Below are positions 25,414 to 33,401 of a DNA stretch of 64,000 nucleotides, piece after piece. Origin of the DNA: JAKQDH01 sp029558835 (GTDB lineage Bacteria > Planctomycetota > Phycisphaerae > UBA1845); contig DAOQSN010000021.1 in assembly GCA_035356615.1 (NCBI GenBank), forward strand, positions 1 to 64,000. The letters run 5' to 3'. Under the pieces are notes generated by a model. That model saw only the letters and a program-made list of their open reading frames with translations. It was not told where the DNA came from and ran no database searches. Made by a program: the position numbers and the translations under genes. The first letter of the stretch is position 1. Each line of letters begins with the position of its first letter.

Positions 25414-26310
25414 ATGAGCGGCTGGACGGCGTCAGTGCGGCTGTGGGGCGAGACGGTCAAGTTCTCGCACTCCGTGTTCGCGCTGCCGTTCGCGCTGCTG
25501 GCGACGTTCCTGGCCGGGCGGACGCTGCCGGGCCGGTCCTTGCCGCATGCCGGTCAGCTCGGGCTCATCGCCCTGTGCATGGTGGCCGCCCGCAGCGTCG
25601 CCATGACGTACAACCGCATCGTCGATGCCCAACTCGACGCCCGCAACCCGCGAACCGCCGACCGGCCGATACCCAGCGGACGCCTGAGCGCGGTCGCCGC
25701 CTGGAGCATGCTGGCGGTTTTCGTGGTCACCTTCGGCATCGGGTGCGCCGGCTTTTACCTGTTCTATGGCAACACCTGGCCCCTGCTGCTGGCGGGACCG
25801 GTGCTGCTCTACCTGGGCGGCTACTCGTTCACCAAGCGGTTCACGAAGTGGTCGCACTTCTATCTGGGCAGCGCCATCGCGATGTCGCCCGTGGCCGCCT
25901 GGCTGGCGATTCACCCCGGTACGCTCGGCTGGCCGGCGGTGCTCCTGATGCTGGCCGTGACGTGCTGGATCGCCGGTTTCGACATCATCTACGCCTGCCA
26001 GGACATCGAGGTGGACCGGCGCGACGGGCTCTATTCGCTGCCCGCGCGTCTGGGCCCGCGGCGGGCGCTGGGGATTGCCCGAGTCAGCCACGCCGTGTCC
26101 CTCAGTGCCCTGGCCGCGCTGGCACCGGCTGCGGACTTAGGCTGGGTCTACGGGATCGGCGTGGTCCTGGCCGCGGTGCTGCTGGTGGTCGAGAACAGCC
26201 TTGTCCGCCCCGGCGATTACCGCCACGTCAACGTGGCGTTCTTCACCTGCAACGGCCTGGTCAGCCTGGCTCTGGCCCTGGCGGGAATCCTCGATGTCGC
26301 GGTCTGGTAG
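25414..26310 (+). CDS. ubiA: UbiA-family prenyltransferase (MqnP-like)
   Basis: 298 aa from the ATG at 25414, two bases after the ubiX stop; the longer open frame upstream is the ubiX shadow. It attaches a polyprenyl chain to an aromatic ring in the membrane. The first Asp-rich motif lies in NRIVDAQLDARNPRTADRP near residue 68 and the second in YACQDIEVDRRDGLYSLP near 192. About eight or nine hydrophobic segments. The N-terminus VKFSHSVFALPFALLA is typical of the UbiA subgroup found with futalosine-pathway menaquinone genes. With ubiE and ubiX next door, menaquinone synthesis is the likely pathway. Confidence 0.92.
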   Translation: MSGWTASVRLWGETVKFSHSVFALPFALLATFLAGRTLPGRSLPHAGQLGLIALCMVAARSVAMTYNRIVDAQLDARNPRTADRPIPSGRLSAVAAWSMLAVFVVTFGIGCAGFYLFYGNTWPLLLAGPVLLYLGGYSFTKRFTKWSHFYLGSAIAMSPVAAWLAIHPGTLGWPAVLLMLAVTCWIAGFDIIYACQDIEVDRRDGLYSLPARLGPRRALGIARVSHAVSLSALAALAPAADLGWVYGIGVVLAAVLLVVENSLVRPGDYRHVNVAFFTCNGLVSLALALAGILDVAVW

Positions 26311-26342
26311 ATTGTCGATTGGCGATTGACGATTGTCGATTG
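26311..26342. repeat. Dispersed repeat of GATTGTCGATTG units
   Basis: Tandem variants of TCGATTGGCGATTGACGATT lie directly after ubiA. The same family, inverted, lies at 32110-32160. Confidence 0.6.
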
Positions 26343-26356
26343 CCCTGCAGGCCGTC

Positions 26357-26386
26357 TTGACGCTGCCGCCGGCGAGCCGGTATCCT
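26357..26386 (+). promoter_or_regulatory. Possible sigma-70 promoter of the FlgI-like gene
   Basis: TTGACG (26357-26362) and TATCCT (26381-26386) with an 18-base spacer, 114 bases before the likely start codon. Confidence 0.4.
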
Positions 26387-26499
26387 GCGGCCCTGCGGAG
26401 TAACTCCGGGGCTGACCTGCCCTCTGCGTGGTCGCCGGTATGCCCGCCGGCGACGTGACCAACCGATTGCGGCTCCCGCCGCCACGGAGCACCCAGACG

Positions 26500-28260
26500 A
26501 TGTCAACTTCGCGTCGCCGCCGCTACCTCGGGGTCGTGCCTCTGCTGGCCTGGCTTTGCCTGTCACCGGGTGCCTGCTCCCACACCTGGAAGGCGGAGGA
26601 CACCAAACGGCGCGACCTGGGCGTGGACGCCAAGCCCTCGGGTCTGGAGGCGTCGGCCGCCTACCGCGACACGATCGGCTCGGTGGCGTATTACGACGGG
26701 CTGCGGACGCTGTCCGTGCGCGGCTTCGGGCTCGTGGTCGGGCTGGGCCGCGACGGCTCGGCCGATTGCCCCAAGCCCATCTACGACCAGCTCGTGCAGA
26801 AGCTGTACAAACGCCACGACTTCTCCACCACGGTCGTCGGCGAGCGCAACGTGACGCCGGAGCAGCTCATTCGGGATCGGGACACGGCCGTCGTGCTCGT
26901 CCGGGGCGAGATTCCCCCGGGCGCGACGGCCGGCACGGCGTTCGACGTCTGGGTGTCGGCCATCCCCGGCACGCAGACGCGGTCACTATACGGCGCGCGC
27001 CTGTATTCGACCGAGTTGGAGACGTTCCGCACGGTGGGTCCGCAGACCACGCTGTCCGGCAAAGTGATGGGGGAGGCGTCCGGTCTGGTGTTCCTGAACC
27101 CGTTCGCCGAAGGAGAGGCCACGACACAGACCACGGCCTTGGAGGGCGCGGTCCTTTCCGGCGGGAGGGTGTGGTACGACCGGGAAATCCGGCTGGTGTT
27201 GCTGCAACCGTCCTACGCCCTGGCGCGGCGGGTGCAGGACCGCATCAACGATCAGTTCGCCCATCTGGCTGACTACCGCCGCGTCGCCGACGCCATTTCG
27301 CCCTCGTACGTGCGGCTGCGGGTGCCTGAAGCCTATCGTGAGGACACGGCCCACTTCCTCGGGCTGGTCCGCTGCCTGTGCCTGAACCAGGATGCCACCT
27401 TTGCGGCCACCCGCGCCCGAGAGCTCGGACAGGAACTGGTCCGCCCGGATGCGCGGCACGCCGACCTCGCCTTGTGCCTGGAAGGACTGGGCCGGGCGGC
27501 CGTCCCCATGCTGGATGAACTGTACGCCCATCCGCAGGAGCACGTCAGCTTCCATGCTGCGGCCGCGGGCCTGCGCCTGGGAGAGAACCTGGCCGTCGAA
27601 ACGATGGTCGCCCACGCCCAGAACCCGGCGAACACGTTTCGTTTCCAGGCGATCCGCGCGCTGGGCTTTACACCGCATCTGGCCGTGGCCAAGATCACGC
27701 TGCGGCGCCTGCTGGATGACCCTGACCCGCGCGTGCAGGCCGGTGCCTATGAAACCCTTTTGAAGACCAACGATGTGACCGTGCAGACGCGGATCATCGG
27801 CGTCGACAACTTTGCGCTGGACTTGGTACCCACGCGCCAGCGCCCGTTCATTTACGCCCGGCGATCGGAGGAGCGCCGCTTGGCGCTCTTCGGCGCGGGC
27901 GGTCTGGCGTGCGAGCCGCCTCTGTTCTACCGGGCACCCAACGGCGTCATCACGATGACCGCCGCGGCCGGCGACGACCACGTGAGTCTGCTCCGCATGG
28001 TCCCCGTGGACGGCACCATGTCACCTCCGATTCCCGGACCGCTGGACGTGGCCGCTCTGGTTACCCTGCTGGGCAGCGACCCGCTGGCCCAGCGGCAGGA
28101 AGTGCTGGGCGTGGGACTCGACTACGGTACCATCGTCCGCCTGCTCTACCATCTGTGTCAGGACCAGTCGATCCCGGCCGAGTTCATGCTGGAGCAGCCC
28201 AACGCGCTGGAGCTGTTCGGCCCGACGCTGCCGGCCGGTCGCCCCGAATCCGAACTGTAG
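26500..28260 (+). CDS. FlgI-like (P-ring family) lipoprotein with HEAT-like repeats
   Basis: 586 aa from the ATG at 26500, with GGAG about eleven bases upstream. The signal segment VVPLLAWLCLSPGAC suggests export, possibly lipid-anchored. Residues 50-250 resemble flagellar P-ring protein FlgI: LSVRGFGLVVGLGRDGS near residue 64, the DTAVVLVRGEIPPGATAGTA block near 128, then AIPGTQTRSLYGARL. Residues about 330-440 hold HEAT-like helices (AAAAGLRLGENLAVETMVA, FQAIRALGF, LLDDPDPRVQAGAYETLL). No other flagellar gene is nearby, and HEAT repeats are not part of normal FlgI. An envelope ring or secretion-related role is possible; none is shown. Confidence 0.7.
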   Translation: MSTSRRRRYLGVVPLLAWLCLSPGACSHTWKAEDTKRRDLGVDAKPSGLEASAAYRDTIGSVAYYDGLRTLSVRGFGLVVGLGRDGSADCPKPIYDQLVQKLYKRHDFSTTVVGERNVTPEQLIRDRDTAVVLVRGEIPPGATAGTAFDVWVSAIPGTQTRSLYGARLYSTELETFRTVGPQTTLSGKVMGEASGLVFLNPFAEGEATTQTTALEGAVLSGGRVWYDREIRLVLLQPSYALARRVQDRINDQFAHLADYRRVADAISPSYVRLRVPEAYREDTAHFLGLVRCLCLNQDATFAATRARELGQELVRPDARHADLALCLEGLGRAAVPMLDELYAHPQEHVSFHAAAAGLRLGENLAVETMVAHAQNPANTFRFQAIRALGFTPHLAVAKITLRRLLDDPDPRVQAGAYETLLKTNDVTVQTRIIGVDNFALDLVPTRQRPFIYARRSEERRLALFGAGGLACEPPLFYRAPNGVITMTAAAGDDHVSLLRMVPVDGTMSPPIPGPLDVAALVTLLGSDPLAQRQEVLGVGLDYGTIVRLLYHLCQDQSIPAEFMLEQPNALELFGPTLPAGRPESEL

Positions 28261-28285
28261 ATAGCACCACGCCAAGCGGAAACCA

Positions 28286-28391
28286 GGGTGGCATGCCCAG
28301 GCTTGCCACAGGCAAGCGCCGGCATGCTGCTGGGACGCTCGCACACGCTACCTCGAGGGCATGGCGGCGCTGCGCTTGGCCATGCCACCCT
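28286..28391. repeat. GGTGGCATGCC dispersed repeat, full copy A
   Basis: Left arm GGGTGGCATGCCCAGGCTTG with GCGCCGGCATGCTG, right arm ATGGCGGCGCTGCGCTTGGC then CATGCCACC at 28361-28390. The outer ends GGTGGCATG and CATGCCACC are inverted repeats. Six other full or half copies are listed separately in this window. Confidence 0.75.
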
Positions 28392-28427
28392 GCACCGTCG
28401 GTCGGTGCCTCTATCAGGTGGAGCTGT

Positions 28428-29465
28428 TCAGAAGGTGTGCACGGAGACGCCGCGCCGCAAGGCGGCGTCGACTTGACCTTGTTCGCGGAGGGCTTGCAGA
28501 CGCAGGGCCCGGCGGTAGCGGTCGCTGCGCCAGGTGCCGGGCGACATGCCGGCGTTGGTCATGGCGTTGACGAGCTGACGAATGCCCAGCGGCAGGGTCC
28601 AACGCCACTTCAGGCGGGGAAACGTCCTTTCCAGCTTGCCGCCGTCCACGCGGAAACTGTGCGGATCGAAGCCGCCGTGCAGCACCTGGCGCTCGCACAG
28701 CGGCACCCAGTCCGTCACCGCGTCGGCCACGTCGATGATCCGGTAGTTCTCGCACGAGTGCACGACGTTGAAGATCTGCCCATGGACCAGCTCGTCCGGC
28801 GCCAGCAGCACGGTCGCGTACACCTGCGCCAGGTCGGCCACGTGCACCAGCGGCTGCCACGCCCGCCCGGCCGTGACCAGCGTTACCCGCCCCGTGGCGA
28901 GCCCCGCCGCCGTGAAGTCATTGACCAGCAGATCGGTGCGCAGCCGCGGCGACACGCCGTACGCAAACGCGTTCCGCAGAATGACCGGCGAGAACGTCGA
29001 GTCCGCGGCCGCCAGCAACGCCTGTTCGCATTGCAGCTTCAACGCCGCGTACCGGCTCTGCGGCCGCACCGGACCTTCCTCGTGCAGCAGTTCGTTGCCG
29101 CCGCAACCGTACACCGCGCAGCTTGAGGCGAACAACAGCCGCGGCACGCGGGCCAGCTTGCAGCACTCGATCAGGCGGACGGTGGCGGCCAGGTTGATGT
29201 CCTCGGCCAGTGCCGGGTCGAGCTCCACGCCGGCCTCGTCGGACAGACCGGCCAGGTGGATCACCGCGTCAAACGAACACAGGTCCGCGATGTCCACGTC
29301 CCGCACGTCGCAGTCGAAGTGCTCGACCGGCTCCGTCGTGGAGCCGAAGTCACAGCCGGCGAACAGGTCGGTGTCCAGCCCGACGACCTCGAAGCGCGCG
29401 TGCCGCAGCACACAGGTCAGCACCGACCCGAGATACCCTCGATGACCGGTGACCAGCACACGCAT
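28428..29465 (-). CDS. NAD-dependent epimerase/dehydratase
   Basis: 345 aa, extended SDR family. NAD-binding GHRGYLGS is at residues 7-14, followed by DTDLFAGCDF. The acid DCDVRD block is near 50, HLAGLSDEAG near 71, and the catalytic set SSCAVYG near 115 with YAALK near 140 (YxxxK). SDRs of this subgroup act on nucleotide sugars for cell-surface polysaccharide, which is the inferred role; the exact substrate is unknown. It stands alone on the minus strand, with no glycosyltransferase cluster nearby. Confidence 0.88.
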   Translation of the reverse strand: MRVLVTGHRGYLGSVLTCVLRHARFEVVGLDTDLFAGCDFGSTTEPVEHFDCDVRDVDIADLCSFDAVIHLAGLSDEAGVELDPALAEDINLAATVRLIECCKLARVPRLLFASSCAVYGCGGNELLHEEGPVRPQSRYAALKLQCEQALLAAADSTFSPVILRNAFAYGVSPRLRTDLLVNDFTAAGLATGRVTLVTAGRAWQPLVHVADLAQVYATVLLAPDELVHGQIFNVVHSCENYRIIDVADAVTDWVPLCERQVLHGGFDPHSFRVDGGKLERTFPRLKWRWTLPLGIRQLVNAMTNAGMSPGTWRSDRYRRALRLQALREQGQVDAALRRGVSVHTF

Positions 29466-29762
29466 GAGCGGCTGCCTCGCTGCCCGTTCGTGAGCCGACC
29501 CGCACGACTCCGGGGTGACTTCGAAGCGCTGTCATCCACCCGGCGCGCAGTTCGTCTCCGCCGTTTCTGGATCGGCTGATTCGCCGACTCGGCATGATCG
29601 AGAAGTGACCGCCGCAGACCGCCCGCTCAGGCCCCTGCGGACCGAAGATCGAGCGACCCGTCCGGACCGATCTTGGTGCACCAGCGTCGTGCGTTCGGCG
29701 CATGCACCCGCGCAATGCTGCCAGGGGGGATGGGCGCGCGGCCGGGGTCGTGCGCGCCGCGA

Positions 29763-30773
29763 TCAGACTGCGCCGTCGCCCGGGGGTTCGGCGGAGGGCC
29801 CGTCGCGGCGCGGCCGGCGGGCGGCGATCACCGAGGCCGCCACCCCCACCAGCAACGCGGCCGCAATCACGCTCAGGGAGAACGCGGTCGGAATCGGATG
29901 ATGGTGCGAAAGCAGCATCTTCACCCCCACGAACGCCAGGATGAACACCAGGCTGGTCTTGAGGTAGCGGAACTTGTCGAGCAGGCTGGCCAGCGCAAAG
30001 TACAACGAACGCAGCCCGAGAATGGCGAAAACGTTCGAGGTAAACACCAGGAACGGGTCGCGCGTGATGGCGAAAATCGCCGGGATCGAGTCCACCGCAA
30101 AGAGCACGTCCGTGCTTTCCACCATCAGCAGCACCAGAAACAGCGGCGTGATCGCCCGCCGACCGTCCATACGCACGAAGAACTTCTGCCCCTGCAACTC
30201 CGGTGTCACCGGGTAGAAACGGCGGGCCAGGCGGATGAGCGGGTTGCGATCCGGCTCGATGTTCTCCCTTTGGGCCATGAGCATCTTGACGGCCGTCGCC
30301 AGCAGCAGCACGCCGAACACGTAAATGATCCACTCGAAGCGCCGGATGAGGGCCACGCCCGCCCCGATCATCACCCCGCGCAGCACCAGCGCCCCCAGCA
30401 CGCCCCACATCAGCACGCGATGCTGATACATGCGGGGAATCTGGAAATAGGCGAAGATCAGGGCAATCACGAAGATGTTGTCGAGGCTGAGCGATTTCTC
30501 GATCACGTAGCCGGTAAAGAACTGCACGGCCGCCTCGCTCCCGCTCAGCTCGTGACCGATGTCCTTGCCGATGCCCAGCCAGTGGTGTGTGTACAGGTAG
30601 TAGACCAGGACGTTGAACAACAGGGCGCAGACGATCCACACCACGGTCCAGGCAAGGGCCTCGCGGGCGCTGATGACGTGGGCCTGGCGGTTGAAGATGC
30701 CCAGGTCAATGGCCAGCATCAACAGGACGAAGACGATGAAACCGATCCACAGCAGAATCGTCATAAGCAGCAC
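29763..30773 (-). CDS. TerC/Alx-family integral membrane protein
   Basis: 336 aa with about nine hydrophobic segments. Family Asp/Glu residues thought to bind metal are present in IEKSLSLDNIFV near residue 91 and MVESTDVLFAVDSIPAIF near 218. TerC proteins export or handle metal ions, often Mn2+, or support metalation of exported proteins. The gene starts 15 bases after the stop of corA on the same strand, so a metal-transport operon is likely. Location is inner membrane. Confidence 0.9.
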   Translation of the reverse strand: MLLMTILLWIGFIVFVLLMLAIDLGIFNRQAHVISAREALAWTVVWIVCALLFNVLVYYLYTHHWLGIGKDIGHELSGSEAAVQFFTGYVIEKSLSLDNIFVIALIFAYFQIPRMYQHRVLMWGVLGALVLRGVMIGAGVALIRRFEWIIYVFGVLLLATAVKMLMAQRENIEPDRNPLIRLARRFYPVTPELQGQKFFVRMDGRRAITPLFLVLLMVESTDVLFAVDSIPAIFAITRDPFLVFTSNVFAILGLRSLYFALASLLDKFRYLKTSLVFILAFVGVKMLLSHHHPIPTAFSLSVIAAALLVGVAASVIAARRPRRDGPSAEPPGDGAV

Positions 30774-30788
30774 CCAGGGGCCGCGACC

Positions 30789-31772
30789 TCACAGCCAGCG
30801 CTTGCGGCGAAAGTACGTCAGCAGGACCACGGCCACGACGAGCATCACCGCGAGCACGCCCCAGAAGCTGGCCGGATGCTCGCCCGGGGGCCAGACCGGC
30901 AGGTTCATGCCGTAGATCCCCGTGATCAACGAGAGCGGCAGCAGCACGCTGGCGAAGATCGTCAGCGTCTTGATGACCGCGTTGATGCGCTGGGTGAGGG
31001 CGGTGTGGTAGTTGTCGCGCACACCGTTGAGCCGCTCGCGCAGGCCGTCGATCTGCTCGACGACCTTCGTCAGATGGTCCAGAACGTGCGCGAAGCGCGG
31101 TTCCAGCGCGTCCGGGATGGAGTCGAACGGGTCGCGGGCAAGCTGGCCCACGACCTCGCGCTGGGAAACCGCCAGCTGCCGCAGTTCCAGCAGCTCCCGC
31201 CGCACCGGCAGCGTCGAGCTCAGTACCGTCTCGTCCACGTCGCTGCCCAGCGAACGCTCCTCGAGAGCCTCGATGCGGTCCTCGTACTGGTCCACCAAGT
31301 GCAGCAGGTTGTCGCCGATCGCGTCGATCAAGCCGTAAAGCAGGAAGGCGGCCCCCTGACCCAGCAGGCTGTCCCCCCGCAACGTGCAACGGTGATGCAG
31401 GTCCCGCACCACCCGCAGCGGGACCCCATGCACGGTGATCAGCCAATTCGTCCCCAGAAACGCGGTGAGCTTCCGCGGCCCCACCTCGTCCGTCTCCGCC
31501 GGTCCGAACAGACCGTAGTAGATCACGACGATATACTGCTCGAACTCGTCGATCCGCGGCCGCTGCTGCCCGCTCAGCGCGTCCTCCAGTGTGGTCGGCT
31601 CGAGGTGAAACGCCTCCCCCACGCGTTGCAGTTCACTGTCGGTCGGGTCCTCCACGTCAATCCAGGTCACGCCCTCCAGCTCCGCGGCCGACGCCACCGC
31701 CTCCTCCACGGAGCTCAGCTTCGCCACCGCACCATCCGCACGCCGGGCAAATCCCGTCATCATGCCCGGCAT
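30789..31772 (-). CDS. corA: CorA-family divalent cation transporter
   Basis: 327 aa. A long soluble N-terminal domain (GVTWIDVEDPTDSEL near residue 34, the ALSGQQRPRIDEFEQYI block near 86) is followed by a long helix and two C-terminal membrane segments. The signature YGMNLP loop lies near residue 289. CorA forms pentameric Mg2+/Co2+ channels in the inner membrane. TerC follows after 15 bases. Confidence 0.93.
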   Translation of the reverse strand: MPGMMTGFARRADGAVAKLSSVEEAVASAAELEGVTWIDVEDPTDSELQRVGEAFHLEPTTLEDALSGQQRPRIDEFEQYIVVIYYGLFGPAETDEVGPRKLTAFLGTNWLITVHGVPLRVVRDLHHRCTLRGDSLLGQGAAFLLYGLIDAIGDNLLHLVDQYEDRIEALEERSLGSDVDETVLSSTLPVRRELLELRQLAVSQREVVGQLARDPFDSIPDALEPRFAHVLDHLTKVVEQIDGLRERLNGVRDNYHTALTQRINAVIKTLTIFASVLLPLSLITGIYGMNLPVWPPGEHPASFWGVLAVMLVVAVVLLTYFRRKRWL

Positions 31773-32054
31773 CCTACGCCGGAGACCTCCCCGACGCTAA
31801 TCCACCGCCTTGTCCGAAACCACCCCCGGCTTCTCCGGGTGTCGTTCGGCAAAGTCAGTCCAAACCGCAACCGTAACGAAGCCAACCCTGGTCAGCACCG
31901 GCACCGCGCGATCGACGTGGTTGCCTGAAGCTTGCGCCAAACCGACGTGCGCGGGCGTCGCGCCCGTGAGAGCCCCACGTTCGGCCCCCCCCCCGCTCTG
32001 GAGACGAGTTCCCGGAATGGGGTTGGCCGGCGGGCTTGGAAGACGCAAACCACC

Positions 32055-32103
32055 GACGCCGCATGCCGGCGCCCGCTTGAGGCGGGCTTGGGCATGCCAC
32101 CCG
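32055..32103. repeat. GGTGGCATGCC dispersed repeat, half copy G
   Basis: GCCGCATGCCGGCGCCCGCT and GGGCTTGGGCATGCCACCC correspond to one arm of the family; the other arm is missing. Confidence 0.6.
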
Positions 32104-32109
32104 GCATCA

Positions 32110-32160
32110 GTCGTTAATCGTCTATCGTCAATCGACAATCGTCAATCGTCAATCGACAAT
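32110..32160. repeat. Dispersed repeat of AATCGTCAATCGAC units
   Basis: Several imperfect tandem copies of CAATCGTCAATCGACAAT lie just after the stop of the minus-strand gene at 32164. They are the inverse of those at 26311-26342. Confidence 0.6.
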
Positions 32161-32163
32161 GCC

Positions 32164-33102
32164 CTAGGGCCCAATGAACAGCACCTGGAACGCAGCGTAG
32201 TCTTCCAAGTCTACGTCGCCGTCGTCGTCGAAGTCGAACGCGGTGCGACACACCACTGACGCGGCCGGGCTCGCGTCCGGCCCGCCCAGGCACGTGACGA
32301 AATCCGCCGCGTCGTCCAGATCGAGGTCGCCGTCCATGTCGTAGTCGCCGGTCACCTCGAAACCAGCAAAGGGCGCTGGGTACTTGGCGGCCTGATACAC
32401 CTCGGCCGGACCCGCCGACAGCGGCAGTTGCGCCCAGGCGATGATCCGCAGGTTGTTGTACGTCCACCCCGAGTTCAACGTGACGTTGCGCGTGTCCACG
32501 ACGCACTCACCCGGCGTCAAGTTCACATCAACGGTGTCGGTGGCTATGCGGAAGGTGTTGCGCGAGTAGTTCGGCGTGCTCGGGTAGTAATCCTGGACCA
32601 CCACGGCGTACAGTCGCAACGTCACCGCGGTCGCGTCCGGCTCCAGACACGCACGGGTCGTGATCTGGTACGTCAGGCCGGAGACCTGCTCGGCCGCGAC
32701 GCGCAGAGTCACGGGCGTCGGCACCGGTTGGCGGGCTAGAAACGCCGCCTCGAACGTGTCGATTGGCCAGACCCTTCCCAAACCATCATAGGTCAACCAC
32801 GGAATGCCGACGCCCCAGATGTTGTAGAAGAAGCCCCGGTCTTCGCCCCACGTTACGGAGTACGGATCCGACTGGTGGTACTCGACGACGGCCAGCGTGT
32901 CGGGATAGCTGTTGATGATGCCGTTAAGCGCGGTGCCGGCCGTCGGGCACCCTGTGCACCAGGTGGCGGTGAACAACTCGCCGAGCACCATTCTCTCGGC
33001 CGCCGCAGCCGGCGCCGGTGCCCAACCCCCCACGCTCCATATCGCCACCCCGATAAGCAGCCCCGCGCGCAGCGCGCTTACACTCCGACCCTCACGCAAC
33101 AC
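32164..33102 (-). CDS. Secreted thioredoxin-fold (Omp28-like) protein with dockerin-like tail
   Basis: 312 aa from a GTG at 33102, chosen because AAAGGAG (33115-33109) lies six bases upstream; an ATG at 33138 is upstream of this site and is unlikely. A signal peptide ends in APAPAAAAE. Residues about 40-140 contain a thioredoxin-like CxxC (TWCTGCPT) and GELF, FHQSDPYS-like and GIPWLTYDG segments typical of Omp28-like redox domains. Residues about 255-312 carry two Asp-rich EF-hand-like segments (YDMDGDLDLDDAADF, FDDDGDVDLEDYAAF). It is an exported protein; a thiol redox role is inferred from the CxxC only. Confidence 0.78.
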   Translation of the reverse strand: MLREGRSVSALRAGLLIGVAIWSVGGWAPAPAAAAERMVLGELFTATWCTGCPTAGTALNGIINSYPDTLAVVEYHQSDPYSVTWGEDRGFFYNIWGVGIPWLTYDGLGRVWPIDTFEAAFLARQPVPTPVTLRVAAEQVSGLTYQITTRACLEPDATAVTLRLYAVVVQDYYPSTPNYSRNTFRIATDTVDVNLTPGECVVDTRNVTLNSGWTYNNLRIIAWAQLPLSAGPAEVYQAAKYPAPFAGFEVTGDYDMDGDLDLDDAADFVTCLGGPDASPAASVVCRTAFDFDDDGDVDLEDYAAFQVLFIGP

Positions 33103-33108
33103 GGTGTA

Positions 33109-33115
33109 CTCCTTT
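33109..33115 (-). promoter_or_regulatory. Shine-Dalgarno that decides the start of the thioredoxin-fold gene
   Basis: AAAGGAG on the minus strand is six bases before GTG at 33102, better placed than anything before the ATG at 33138. Confidence 0.7.
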
Positions 33116-33401
33116 CGGAGGATGGAAACCCCCGGCAAGTCGTGGCGAGGTTCCCCGACCTCGTCCCCCCGATGCCTCGGCGGCTGGTCCGCCGACGTCG
33201 ATTATACCCAAGCCGGCGCCCGTCATTCCATAGGCAAACCCGGTGCCCCTCCAGCTATATAGGACCACGCGGGTCCACAAAGGACCCCGCAGACCGCCGG
33301 TCTCCCCCGTTGCGGCCTCGGCCGAAGACGCCGCGGCACCGTGGTTCGGGGGTGTACGCGCTGGAACGAGTGTCGGGCCTGCACACGCCGAGGCCACTCC
33401 G

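Larger units (their letters stand above)
31773..32163. other. Intergenic region with repeats
   Basis: It separates two minus-strand genes. It holds half copy G of the GGTGGCATGCC repeat (32055-32103) and the GATTGTCGATTG-type repeat (32110-32160). No gene is recognised; the corA promoter must lie at the lower end but was not identified. Confidence 0.45.

Noticed and set aside
29673..31928. 751-aa plus-strand open frame
   Set aside because: It is the antisense shadow of terC and corA, rich in His, Gln and Arg, with no family features.
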